Shown here: positions 9,261 through 17,487 of the stretch, in pieces
How positions within the stretch are numbered: position 1 is the first letter of the stretch
Layout of the letters: each line of letters starts with the position of its first letter
DNA from: JADZAA01 sp039810485
Lineage (GTDB): Bacteria; Bacteroidota; Ignavibacteria; Kapaibacteriales; UBA961
NCBI GenBank assembly: GCA_039810485.1
Contig: JBDHXA010000002.1
Coordinates: 1 to 64,000, forward strand
Length of the DNA stretch: 64,000 bases
Reading direction: 5' to 3'
The notes under the pieces: model-generated
What the model was told of the DNA's origin: nothing
Seen by the model: only the letters and a program-made list of their open reading frames with translations
The model's database searches: none
Made by a program: the position numbers and the translations under genes

Positions 9261-9455
9261 CATAGATTATTGCTCTTTTCATCGCTAACTTCAGCACAAA
9301 GTCCAAATGCTTTCTCCGGCAATATTTTATTGATTATTTGCAGAATAACTTCTACAATGAAAGAGCGACGAGTTGCGTCTCTTTGCGAAGAATTACTTGT
9401 AATTTCACAAATCTTTCGTGTGTTTTTCTACTTTTTACCATTTTCTTTTGACAAA

Positions 9456-10283
9456 ATGACAGTTAGAAATGTTAAAGCTCTTTTTATCGCAACTCTATTA
9501 TTTATCTTCTTAATTTCCGCTTCATCGCTCGATATTTTTTCTCAGACCACTTCATCTCGTCCATCATCATCTGTTTTACAAGCTGGCGAAGAGCTTGAAT
9601 ATGATGTTTCATTTCTCGGCATTAAACTTGGCTCCATAAAAATGACTACCGAGCAGCAAATGAATTCTGTCGGACAGCCGGTTTTTGTATGCAAATCCTT
9701 CATAGATTCACGACCCGGAATTCCTTTTATCGAATTACATTCAATTTTTTCTGCTTGGATGGATAAATCTTGCACATTTACACACCAATTCACTGCAAAT
9801 ACTAAAGAAAGCGACAACACTTGGACGTTTGATAAATATGTATTCGATTATGAATCTGGAAAATTTACAACTGAAAAATATAAAAACAAACAGCTAGCTG
9901 AACGCAAGGAGTTTATAACTTCTAAAAAATGGAACGACGGTTGCTCGCTATTTTTCACTGCGCGTCAGCTTCTTTTTTCGAAACGAAATGTGCGCATTCC
10001 AACAGTAATGATGTCTGATACCGTTGCCACAACTATTGCTTTTTCAGGTAAAGAGGAAAGCATCGACATTGACGCTGTAAATTATCCGATAAAAACGACG
10101 TATTTCAACGGCGAAGCCACATGGACAGGCATTTATGGCGTAACAGGCAAATTTGAAGGATGGTTCAGCAGCGATGATGCGCGTGTGCCAATCCGAGCAA
10201 AAATGAAATTGTATGTCGGCAATGCAAATATCGAGTTAGTACGATGGAAACGATCCGGTTGGACGCCACCGAAAGGAGATTAA
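9456..10283 (+). CDS. DUF3108-type exported protein
   Basis: A 275-residue protein with a classical signal peptide (residues 1-30, hydrophobic 8-24, likely cleavage after FSQ). The mature part starts with 'LQAGEELEYDVSFLGIKLGSI', the characteristic opening of DUF3108 proteins, and continues as a predicted beta-rich fold ending near 'KLYVGNANIELVRWKRSGW'. DUF3108 proteins are exported and poorly characterised; a LolA-like lipid-binding fold has been suggested for related families. I chose the ATG at 9456 because it places the signal peptide at the N-terminus; in-frame starts at 9357 and TTG 9270 would add up to 62 residues. It meets the RNA methyltransferase gene tail to tail, two bases apart. 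Confidence 0.82.
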   Translation: MTVRNVKALFIATLLFIFLISASSLDIFSQTTSSRPSSSVLQAGEELEYDVSFLGIKLGSIKMTTEQQMNSVGQPVFVCKSFIDSRPGIPFIELHSIFSAWMDKSCTFTHQFTANTKESDNTWTFDKYVFDYESGKFTTEKYKNKQLAERKEFITSKKWNDGCSLFFTARQLLFSKRNVRIPTVMMSDTVATTIAFSGKEESIDIDAVNYPIKTTYFNGEATWTGIYGVTGKFEGWFSSDDARVPIRAKMKLYVGNANIELVRWKRSGWTPPKGD

Positions 10284-10285
10284 TC

Positions 10286-11500
10286 TTATTCGCAGGAATC
10301 TTGAGCCGACATTTGAGCTTCAGTGTCTGTTTTACGAATTTTCCTGCTGCCTTGGTACAATTCATATTCAATAAGCCGACAATCTATGTCGGCGTTATAA
10401 AATTCAATGCGGCGTTTGGGGCGAAGCCCGATATGCTTGGCTAAATCCAAATTTCCGGTAAAAATGTATCCGATTTTTCCATTGCATTGCCGCTTGAAAA
10501 AATCGCCAATTTGTTTATACGTATCTTCCAGCGTTCTAAAATCTCCAAGGCGCATTCCATATTCCGGATTAAGCACAACAACTCCATGGTCCGCAGGAAT
10601 ATGCGTGTCGGAAAAATTGCATATTTCCGTTTGTATAATTGTGTCGACTCCTGCTGTTGCAGCATTTTTCCTGGCGCATTCAATTGCTCTCGGAGCAATA
10701 TCTGAAGCAATAAAGCGACGAGAATCTATATGGCGGAACAAACTCTTTGCCTGTGTTCGCAGCGCTTGCCATGTCTCAATGCTATATCCTCGAAGATGCA
10801 TAAAACCAAAATTAGGTCGCATCCATACAGATGGTTTATTTTGGGCTATAAGCACAGCTTCGATGGCAAGAGTGCCGGAACCGCACATTGGATTGATAAA
10901 AACATCTGAATCTGAATTCCAAAGCATAGAACGGATTACTGCGGCTGCTAAATTTTCTCTCATTGGAGCAAAACAAGGCATTGTTCGCCATCCTCGTTTT
11001 GAAAGCGGCTCGCCGGAAGTATCAATATAAACGGCGCAAGTTGAACCATGCCAATACAAAAAAACAACGGTCCGCGAAGTGTCGGATCCAGAATCGGGAC
11101 GATGCCCAAACCGCGAGCGAATTCGATCTGCAATTGCATCTTTGCATTTGACATTAGCAAACATTGAATTATCTATCGAATGAGTGTCAATCGAAGAAAT
11201 AACACTGAAATAGCCATGCGAAGGGATCAATGCCTCCCATTCAATTTTTGCAACAAGGCGATACATATCATCCGGTGTTGCAGCTCGGCCTGCGGCAAGC
11301 CGGAATAAAACTCTTGTTCCTATTCTCAGATGCAAATTTAATCGAAGTGTATCAGCAAGAGTCGCTTCTGTTTCAACTCCTGCCGGATATTGTTTATGCA
11401 CCGGAAAACCCAAAGCGGCAACTTCGTCAGCAAGCAAGCTGGCAACGCGAAGCGGACATGTAATAAGAACCGGAGCCGAAATATTGAAGAATGAATCCAT
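10286..11500 (-). CDS. THUMP-domain class I RNA methyltransferase (RlmL/YpsC family)
   Basis: Probably methylates guanine N2 in rRNA, as RlmL/YpsC-type enzymes do. The 404 residues have an N-terminal ferredoxin-like plus THUMP region (about 10-165) and a C-terminal Rossmann methyltransferase. The SAM-binding motif is 'NPMCGSGTLAIEA' near 200. The catalytic motif IV is NPEYGMRLG near 320, where most family members have NPPYG; Glu replaces the second Pro. The rest of the domain looks intact, so activity is still plausible. It is transcribed away from the DUF985 cupin gene and converges on the DUF3108 gene. The target nucleotide is not assignable from sequence alone. Confidence 0.88.
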   Translation of the reverse strand: MDSFFNISAPVLITCPLRVASLLADEVAALGFPVHKQYPAGVETEATLADTLRLNLHLRIGTRVLFRLAAGRAATPDDMYRLVAKIEWEALIPSHGYFSVISSIDTHSIDNSMFANVKCKDAIADRIRSRFGHRPDSGSDTSRTVVFLYWHGSTCAVYIDTSGEPLSKRGWRTMPCFAPMRENLAAAVIRSMLWNSDSDVFINPMCGSGTLAIEAVLIAQNKPSVWMRPNFGFMHLRGYSIETWQALRTQAKSLFRHIDSRRFIASDIAPRAIECARKNAATAGVDTIIQTEICNFSDTHIPADHGVVVLNPEYGMRLGDFRTLEDTYKQIGDFFKRQCNGKIGYIFTGNLDLAKHIGLRPKRRIEFYNADIDCRLIEYELYQGSRKIRKTDTEAQMSAQDSCE

Positions 11501-11604
11501 ATTTTAGATGATGAAAACTTAATATTTTGATGCAAAGATACGCTGTTGTTTGGGTCAAGGTGAATTTATGCTCAAAGATTTTACTTCATATAAAACTCAA
11601 GTTT

Positions 11605-12144
11605 ATGCAATTTTCAGAATATTGGATTGAACGCTTAGGACTTATTCCGCATCCGGAGGGCGGCTATTATAAAGAGATGTATCGTTCGAATGGCATAATA
11701 CCAAAATCAGCTCTGCCAGAAAGTTTTTCCGGTTCGCGCAATTATGCCACGTCAATTTATTATTTGTTAACACAAAATGCTTTTTCTGCATTTCATCGGA
11801 TTCTGCAAGATGAAATTTGGCATTTCTATTACGGCTCGTCGATCATCTTGCACTGCATAACTCCTCAATCACACTACTATACTGAAATATTAGGTGTTAA
11901 AGATGATGCTTCTCCGATGGCAATAATTCCAGCCGGCACATTTTTCGCTGCTGAATCAACCGGTGGCAGACAAAATACACACGCTGATTTTTCTTTAGCA
12001 GGCTGCACAGTTGCGCCGGGATTTGATTTTCAGGACTTTGTGATGCCAACTGGTTTTGAACTAATTGAACTTTTTCCTCAGCATACAAGCATTATCAACC
12101 GCTTCACTCAATGCGCAAAGAATAAAAGCGATGGCAGCAAGTGA
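11605..12144 (+). CDS. DUF985 cupin-fold protein
   Basis: A 179-residue protein of the DUF985 (Cupin_5) family. The signature opening is 'LGLIPHPEGGYYKEMYRS', followed by 'SIYYLLTQNAFSAFHRILQDEIWHFY' in two strands, which carry the polar residues lining the cupin barrel. The closing 'GCTVAPGFDFQDFVMP' is also typical. Members are small beta-barrels, some proposed to bind metals or sugars; no reaction is established that I can name with confidence. I chose the ATG at 11605, which gives the standard family N-terminus; the upstream in-frame ATG at 11527 would add 26 atypical residues. It is divergent from the RNA methyltransferase gene. Confidence 0.88.
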   Translation: MQFSEYWIERLGLIPHPEGGYYKEMYRSNGIIPKSALPESFSGSRNYATSIYYLLTQNAFSAFHRILQDEIWHFYYGSSIILHCITPQSHYYTEILGVKDDASPMAIIPAGTFFAAESTGGRQNTHADFSLAGCTVAPGFDFQDFVMPTGFELIELFPQHTSIINRFTQCAKNKSDGSK

Positions 12145-12220
12145 ATTTATTGTCAGATACTCATATTCACAATTTTATGATATTTCTGTACATACAGCGT
12201 AAATATTTCAAGATTATTTG

Positions 12221-12228
12221 TATTTTTG
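12221..12228 (+). promoter_or_regulatory. Candidate -7 element upstream of sucD
   Basis: TATTTTTG matches the Bacteroidota TAnnTTTG box, 43 bases before the sucD ATG. There is no TTG at the expected -33 distance, so this is only suggestive. Confidence 0.3.
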
Positions 12229-12271
12229 CATCGTTATATCATTTTTTATTTATAATATTTCAAATTACTCT

Positions 12272-14005
12272 ATGAGTGTTTTGGTTAATTCGAATTCGCG
12301 TGTATTGGTTCAGGGTATAACCGGTTCCGAAGGCACATTTCACACAAGCCAAATGTTGGAATACGGCACAAATGTAGTTGCCGGAGTTACTCCCGGTAAA
12401 TCCGGTTTGCAATACGAAGGAAAAGGCGATGATAAGTTTAACCGTTCAGTTCCGGTTTTTAATACTGTAAGCGAAGCTGTTTCAGCAACTAGAGCGAATG
12501 TTTCAATAATATTTGTTCCTGCGCCTGTGGCTGCCGACGCTATTTTAGAGGCAATTACTGCAAAAATCCCTGTAATTATTTGTATTACAGAAGGAATACC
12601 GGTAAAGGATATGATTGCCGTAAAAACTGCTCTAAGCCAATCTGAATCACGGCTAATAGGACCGAATTGCCCCGGAATAATTACGCCGGGCGAATGTAAA
12701 ATAGGTATTATGCCGGGATTTATCCATGCAGTTGGTTCTATTGGTGTAGTTTCACGAAGCGGCACATTAACGTATGAAGCCGTAAAGCAATTGACTGATA
12801 TTGGATTAGGTCAGTCAACATGCATAGGCATAGGCGGCGATCCAATTATCGGCACGCAATTTATTGATGCTATCAAACTATTCAATGCTGATCCTAAAAC
12901 AAAAGCAATCGTGATGATTGGCGAAATTGGAGGCAGCGCTGAAGAAGAAGCAGCTGATTACATAAAAGCCAATGTAAGAAAACCAGTTATCGGTTTTATT
13001 GCAGGTAGAACAGCGCCTCCGGGCAGAAGAATGGGACATGCTGGAGCTATAATATCGGGTGGCAAAGGAACTGCCGCAGAAAAAGTAACAGCAATGCGCA
13101 AAGCCGGAATACACGTAGTTGACTCACCTGCAAATATTGGATTGACTGTCGCTCAAGTATTAAGTATTGACGGCAAAAATCGTGCGTCTTCAAATATTGA
13201 ACAACTAACAAATAGCACCTCAACAACATCAACCAAGAAACCGATTGGCCGCCCAAAGGGAACTGTAAAGAACAAATCTGTCCATCATAATTTTTCACAT
13301 TTAAACGACAGTATGGCATCATTCTATGATGAAACTCAAACCGAATTGCAAAATGCGGCTGAAGGCAAATTAAAACGCGGAAGACCAAAAGGTTCGCTCG
13401 GCAAAACTAAAAACAAAAAATCTGCAAAACCTTCTGCCGCATTCGATGAGAACGGCAACCCAATCGTAAAACAACGCGGAAGACCAAAAGGTTCGCTCGG
13501 CAAACATAAAAAAAATACAAAACCTGCTGCCGCATTCGACGATAACGGCAACCCAATCGTAAAACAACGCGGAAGACCAAAAGGTTCGCTCGGCAAACAT
13601 AAAAAAACTGCAAAACCTGCTGCCGCATTCGACGATAACGGCAACCCAATCGTAAAACAACGCGGAAGACCAAAAGGTTCGCTCGGCAAACATAAAAAAA
13701 CTGCAAAACCTGCTATCGCATTCGACGATAACGGCAACCCAATCGTAAGACAACGCGGAAGACCCAAAGGTTCGCTCGGCAAACATAAAAAAACTGCAAA
13801 ACCTATAATCGCTTTTGATGCTGCAGGCGAGCCAATCATTAGGCAGCGCGGAAGACCAAAAGGTTCGCTTGGCAAACAAAAAGATAATAAATCCAAGAAA
13901 CAAAAAGCAGCCAAGCCTGAATCCGCCGAAACATTAGTAAAACAACGCGGAAGACCAAAAGGAGCGAAGAATAAACCGAAACGCAAGAATAATAAAAGAA
14001 GGTAA
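12272..14005 (+). CDS. sucD: Succinate-CoA ligase alpha subunit fused to an AT-hook-like repeat tail
   Basis: Residues 1-298 are a complete alpha subunit of succinyl-CoA synthetase, which makes succinate, ATP or GTP and CoA in the TCA cycle. Visible are the CoA-binding 'GITGSEGTFHT' start, the 'GPNCPGIITPGECKIG' block, 'SRSGTLTYEA', and the active-site His256 in RMGHAGAI that becomes phosphorylated. E. coli SucD ends at about this point (289 residues). Here the frame continues without a stop for about 279 more residues, rich in Lys, Arg, Gly and Pro. The tail carries eight GRP cores (near 326, 370, 403, 434, 465, 496, 527 and 560), seven in the form RGRPKG, the AT-hook type that binds the minor groove of AT-rich DNA. 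I start at ATG 12272, which matches SucD; 12218 would add 18 residues. sucC is not adjacent. The enzyme assignment is firm; DNA binding is inference. Confidence 0.93.
   Translation: MSVLVNSNSRVLVQGITGSEGTFHTSQMLEYGTNVVAGVTPGKSGLQYEGKGDDKFNRSVPVFNTVSEAVSATRANVSIIFVPAPVAADAILEAITAKIPVIICITEGIPVKDMIAVKTALSQSESRLIGPNCPGIITPGECKIGIMPGFIHAVGSIGVVSRSGTLTYEAVKQLTDIGLGQSTCIGIGGDPIIGTQFIDAIKLFNADPKTKAIVMIGEIGGSAEEEAADYIKANVRKPVIGFIAGRTAPPGRRMGHAGAIISGGKGTAAEKVTAMRKAGIHVVDSPANIGLTVAQVLSIDGKNRASSNIEQLTNSTSTTSTKKPIGRPKGTVKNKSVHHNFSHLNDSMASFYDETQTELQNAAEGKLKRGRPKGSLGKTKNKKSAKPSAAFDENGNPIVKQRGRPKGSLGKHKKNTKPAAAFDDNGNPIVKQRGRPKGSLGKHKKTAKPAAAFDDNGNPIVKQRGRPKGSLGKHKKTAKPAIAFDDNGNPIVRQRGRPKGSLGKHKKTAKPIIAFDAAGEPIIRQRGRPKGSLGKQKDNKSKKQKAAKPESAETLVKQRGRPKGAKNKPKRKNNKRR
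13376..13963 (+). repeat. In-frame 93/99-bp tandem repeats encoding RGRPKG units
   Basis: Seven copies of the codon block for RGRPKG start at 13376, 13475, 13568, 13661, 13754, 13847 and 13946, giving periods of 99, 93, 93, 93, 93 and 99 bases. Units from 13475 to 13753 are nearly identical at the DNA level, differing by a few substitutions. This suggests recent expansion by slippage or recombination, and copy number may vary between strains or be mis-assembled. All periods are multiples of three, so the frame is kept. Confidence 0.95.
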
Positions 14006-14233
14006 ATTAAAATACCTGATTTAAAAACATAACACTTTGTTGATAAATATAATTTCTTGAATGTCAGCAATAACGAAATCCACGTATCTAATCCATTGCT
14101 TACAATTTAATTATATCAGACGTTTATTCATAAGACATGAGCGTCTTTCAATGCGTTAATATTTCAAAGAATTATCAGCAATAAACGATAAGAAAATAAC
14201 ACCATAATTTTATTTACTTTGGAAACGAACATT

Positions 14234-14665
14234 ATGATAAAAGAACGGACGCTTGCAATCATTAAACCTGATGCAACACGCAAAAATGTAGTAGGAGAAA
14301 TTATTGCAGCCATAACGCAGGACGGCTTTACCGTCCTAGCTATGAAAATGACACGAATCAGCCGCGAACAAGCTTCTGAATTTTATGCTGTTCATCGCGA
14401 CCGAGGTTTTTTTGGCGAACTTGTTGATTTTATGAGCAGCGGAGCCATCGTGCCCATAGCGCTCGAAAAAGAGAATGCTGTAGCTGACTATCGCTCTTTA
14501 ATCGGCGCTACAGATCCGACAGAAGCTGCCGAAGGAACAATTCGTAAAAGATTTGCTTCCTCAAAAGGTGAGAATGCCGTCCATGGCTCAGATTCAGTAG
14601 AAAATGGGAACAAAGAAATATCATTTTTCTTTGCAGAAAGTGAAATTGTCGGAAACCGCTCGTAA
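14234..14665 (+). CDS. ndk: Nucleoside diphosphate kinase
   Basis: Transfers the gamma phosphate between nucleoside triphosphates and diphosphates through a phosphohistidine, balancing cytoplasmic NTP pools. The 143 residues match the family length. Visible are 'RTLAIIKPDATRKN' at the N-terminus, the Kpn-loop region around 'TDPTEAAEGTIR', and the active-site His117 in NAVHGSDS. The ATG at 14234 gives the standard start; TTG 14219 would add five residues. It is the next gene after sucD, 228 bases downstream, and is followed by a strong intrinsic terminator. Co-location with succinyl-CoA synthetase, whose NTP product Ndk can interconvert, is functionally sensible, but they look separately transcribed. 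Confidence 0.95.
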   Translation: MIKERTLAIIKPDATRKNVVGEIIAAITQDGFTVLAMKMTRISREQASEFYAVHRDRGFFGELVDFMSSGAIVPIALEKENAVADYRSLIGATDPTEAAEGTIRKRFASSKGENAVHGSDSVENGNKEISFFFAESEIVGNRS

Positions 14666-14710
14666 TACAAAATATAGAAGTATTTAAAACTTAAGATCGC
14701 TCCATAATTC

Positions 14711-14752
14711 AGCCCCGCTTTTATTATTATAAATGAAGCGGGGCTTATTTTC
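14711..14752 (+). terminator. Intrinsic terminator after ndk
   Basis: A perfect 10-bp inverted repeat (AGCCCCGCTT at 14711-14720, AAGCGGGGCT at 14736-14745) with a 15-base loop is followed by a T-rich run. It lies 45 bases after the ndk stop. Confidence 0.88.
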
Positions 14753-14791
14753 CACAGATTATCAGTATGTTGTTGGAACTTTTTTGCCTTT

Positions 14792-15334
14792 ATGAAAGTA
14801 TTAGAACATAGTGATACAAGAATTCTCGACTCCAATCCTTATTGGAATTATGCTCTCGACGAATACACTCTTCCAGATGGGTCATTTGCGCCTTATTACT
14901 ATGTTCAATCTCACGGCTCAGTTATCGTTATTCCAAAATTAGACAATGGATTGTACGTAATGGTCAGACAATTTCGGTATCTTAGCGGCAGAGTTAGCGT
15001 AGAGTTTCCAGGCGGAGGAAGAAAGGCAGGAAAAACTTCGATTGATGCCGCCAGAGAAGAATTGTTAGAGGAGGCAGGAATAACTGAATCTAATTTATCG
15101 TTTATCGGAGTGTTTAGCCCTTGTGTTGGCATTACAGACGAAGAATGCGCAGTATTTTACGCGACGGTGATAACACAATCTGTTCCGCAGCCGGAACGTT
15201 CAGAAGAATTTGAATTGCTCGCCATATCAGATCATGAAATTGATAATTTAATCATAAAAGGAGAATTATGGAACGGAATGAGTTTGGCCGCTTGGACTCT
15301 GTTTCGATTACGTCAATCATCACTAAAATGCTGA
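14792..15334 (+). CDS. Nudix hydrolase, ADP-ribose pyrophosphatase-like
   Basis: A 180-residue enzyme expected to cleave a nucleoside diphosphate linked to another moiety, ADP-ribose being the usual substrate for this subgroup. The Nudix region is 'EFPGGGRKAG' followed by the helix ending EELLEEAGI (about 72-95). Against the consensus GX5EX7REUXEEXGU, the first Glu is Lys and the Arg of REUXEE is Glu. The three metal-binding glutamates of the helix (E..EE) are kept, so catalysis remains plausible. Its end overlaps the next gene: the ATG at 15328 shares bases with the TGA at 15332-15334, an arrangement typical of translational coupling. Confidence 0.85.
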   Translation: MKVLEHSDTRILDSNPYWNYALDEYTLPDGSFAPYYYVQSHGSVIVIPKLDNGLYVMVRQFRYLSGRVSVEFPGGGRKAGKTSIDAAREELLEEAGITESNLSFIGVFSPCVGITDEECAVFYATVITQSVPQPERSEEFELLAISDHEIDNLIIKGELWNGMSLAAWTLFRLRQSSLKC

Positions 15335-16317
15335 TTGTTGCATTTAGCTTCACTGCAATGACTTTTGCTTCAAAAGCGCAATATACGGCTCCAAGCACAG
15401 GAAAGCCGCTGCCTAAAAAATATTCAATAAAAGTGGATTATCCATCACATGTAGCCAGCAGCTATGCTTTGACAGAAAAAACAATCGTCAAGCGCGATTA
15501 CCGCGATGATCAGCATAAAAATTATGAACGAGAGGTTACATACTATTTTACGATGGGAAAAGTTGGAGAAACCGACAATGGTTTAACAAAAATATTATGC
15601 AATATTGATTCGCTTCGTTATACGTTTAAAGAAAACAATAAAACTTTGCATTATGATTCGCAAGAGCCACGAAATTCGAATATCAAGGGAGAATTTGCCG
15701 ATCTCACCTATACTCAAGCTCCGCTCAATCATATGTTTGTCATGCTGTTAGACAATAAGAACACAATTGTTGATATAAATGGTAATAATGAAGATAACGA
15801 TATAGAATGGCTGCGAAAGTATATTTTAGTGGATGGCGCTGACGTGATGGACACAGCGCAAAAATTTCTATGGTTGGACGGCATTTCTCGTAATCGTCTG
15901 CAAACTCTCGTTGATTTGAATGGCGGTTTAATCAGAGAAAGAATGTTGGTTGGTGAGGATTCAACATGGTCGCAACCCTCGCTTGTTCGACTTGACGGAA
16001 TTGAATTTTCTGATACGCTCACTGCCAAAGTTGCCACCGTATCACGCGGAGTATATTCAGTGGAAACTATAGTGTCAGGACTAAAAGCTGATAGAGATCG
16101 AGAACACCGAATGTTTGGCATACCAGCGCCGGCTTCGGTTGACTCAACAATTTCAGGAAGCGGCAAAACAAAGCTTAAGCTTAACAAAGAGGGCTCTATT
16201 CGAGCTTATGACGCTGATTATTCGGCAGTCATACAAGGACATTATCAACACGAAAAATTTGTTCAATCTATAAACACTTCAATACGATGCATCATTTTGA
16301 GTCAATTCGAGTGGTAA
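15328..16317 (+). CDS. Exported protein of unknown function, first of a paralogous pair
   Basis: A 329-residue protein with a signal peptide (MLIVAFSFTAMTFASKAQ). The mature part is beta-rich, with no recognised catalytic motif. It shares an overall plan with the next protein: a 'YYFTMGKV'/'YYTKKIKS' strand pair, a central 'I/V-D-I/H-S-x-G' turn and a closing 'SGSGKTKLKL'/'SGSGETILDV' block. They are therefore probably tandem paralogues. An upstream in-frame ATG at 15268 has a good Shine-Dalgarno (AGGAG) but lies inside the Nudix gene and would bury the signal peptide behind 20 residues. Its 3' end overlaps the next gene by 31 bases. Function unknown; a DUF6263-like family is possible. Confidence 0.7.
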   Translation: MLIVAFSFTAMTFASKAQYTAPSTGKPLPKKYSIKVDYPSHVASSYALTEKTIVKRDYRDDQHKNYEREVTYYFTMGKVGETDNGLTKILCNIDSLRYTFKENNKTLHYDSQEPRNSNIKGEFADLTYTQAPLNHMFVMLLDNKNTIVDINGNNEDNDIEWLRKYILVDGADVMDTAQKFLWLDGISRNRLQTLVDLNGGLIRERMLVGEDSTWSQPSLVRLDGIEFSDTLTAKVATVSRGVYSVETIVSGLKADRDREHRMFGIPAPASVDSTISGSGKTKLKLNKEGSIRAYDADYSAVIQGHYQHEKFVQSINTSIRCIILSQFEW

Positions 16318-17369
16318 AATTAGCCCAATTATCGTTTATTTGCTGTTTTTTAGCAGTAATTTGGAGCTGCGGCGATTCACAGCAGCAAACAATTGAAAAG
16401 CAACTGCCGGAGTCGAACGCAACACAAGTGCCTCATACTTCCGAACTTGCTTCAGCACAGCAGCTTAACGGTAATGAAGCGAAAATAACCTCCTTGCTTT
16501 ATCGAGTGCAAGCAGGCGATGTATTCCGATATAAGTTTAGCCAAGATGACAAGTTAAATCAAGACGGAATGAATGCAGAAACAAGTCAGACGCTGTATTA
16601 TACAAAGAAAATTAAATCAATAAAGTCAGACGGCTCAATAGAAATGACTGTGCGGTACGATTCGATTCGCCTTAATAATAATTACCCTGATTTACGCGAC
16701 TCAACTAAGCGCATCACAACGTCTTATAACTCATCGAACCCAAAAGACCGCGAAAACAAGGATTTTAATCAATACAATGGCATTCTTGGCGAAGAAATCA
16801 CAGCACTTGTTTCGAAAGACGGACATATTTCTGAAATAAGCGGACTCACTCCTCTCCTTTCAAAAATATTTGGAGATATGAAAGATTCACTCAATCCAAA
16901 GATGCGCGAGCAAGCATTGGAACAAATAAAAGTGCAGTTGTATCAGCGTCCATTGCAACAAGAATATCAAAATTTTCCTGATGGCGGCACAATAGATTCT
17001 ACAAATACTTGGCAGTTCAAAGAGCGATCTCCATTGTCAGGAATTTTTCTTGTAGATAATTCTATAACCTATCATCTCGATGCTGTAAAGCAAGTTGGCA
17101 GTCGAAAAACTGCTTTTATTTCCGCAAAGCTCGTTTCTTCTATTGACAATCCGGCGCAAAAGCAAGGCATAGTAGCTTTTAAACTTAATAAATCGGAGAT
17201 TTCAGGCAGCGGCGAAACAATTCTAGACGTCGAAAAGGGATATACAATTCAAAAGAAAAATACAATCCGTACTTTTATAGACGCGACCATGAGCGATGCT
17301 AAAACCAAACAGTCAAAGCGCGCTGTTCAATCGCTCGTATCCACCATGAAAATTGAGTTAATTAAGTGA
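16287..17369 (+). CDS. Lipoprotein of unknown function, second of the paralogous pair
   Basis: A 360-residue lipoprotein: hydrophobic residues 12-26 end in a lipobox at the Cys of 'VIWSCGDS', followed by a low-complexity polar linker. The folded part starts near residue 70 ('YRVQAGDVFRYKFSQDDKL') and is beta-rich. It resembles the preceding protein in strand order and in the 'SGSGETILDV' block, and ends with 'STMKIELIK'. This plan is reminiscent of Bacteroidota proteins grouped as DUF6263, though I cannot confirm the family. The first 31 bases overlap the end of the upstream gene in another frame, so the two are surely co-transcribed. A hairpin terminator follows at 17420. Confidence 0.72.
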   Translation: MHHFESIRVVKLAQLSFICCFLAVIWSCGDSQQQTIEKQLPESNATQVPHTSELASAQQLNGNEAKITSLLYRVQAGDVFRYKFSQDDKLNQDGMNAETSQTLYYTKKIKSIKSDGSIEMTVRYDSIRLNNNYPDLRDSTKRITTSYNSSNPKDRENKDFNQYNGILGEEITALVSKDGHISEISGLTPLLSKIFGDMKDSLNPKMREQALEQIKVQLYQRPLQQEYQNFPDGGTIDSTNTWQFKERSPLSGIFLVDNSITYHLDAVKQVGSRKTAFISAKLVSSIDNPAQKQGIVAFKLNKSEISGSGETILDVEKGYTIQKKNTIRTFIDATMSDAKTKQSKRAVQSLVSTMKIELIK

Positions 17370-17419
17370 TTTATTTATAGATCTGCTATATACTACACAA
17401 TTTTTCCCGACAAATCATA

Positions 17420-17470
17420 CGGCTTGCTTTGAATCAAAAAAATGAAATATAGCAAGCCGCTATCTTTTTA
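17420..17470 (+). terminator. Intrinsic terminator between convergent lipoprotein genes
   Basis: A perfect 9-bp inverted repeat (CGGCTTGCT at 17420-17428, AGCAAGCCG at 17451-17459) is followed by a T-rich tract on the plus strand, 50 bases after the upstream gene. Confidence 0.75.
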
Positions 17471-17487
17471 TATCTACAAGGAAGTAT

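Noticed and set aside
13313..14005. A separate AT-hook-only gene starting at an internal ATG
   Set aside because: No ribosome-binding site precedes it and the frame is continuous with SucD, so one fused protein is simpler. An extra short product cannot be excluded.
13336..14070. Long open frames on the minus strand across the AT-hook repeats
   Set aside because: They exist only because the repeat unit is open in several frames. They have no start context or recognisable domain, and the plus strand carries the SucD frame.
15268..15327. Upstream start with a good Shine-Dalgarno for the exported protein
   Set aside because: It lies inside the Nudix gene, and the start at 15328 gives a standard signal peptide. 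It remains possible.
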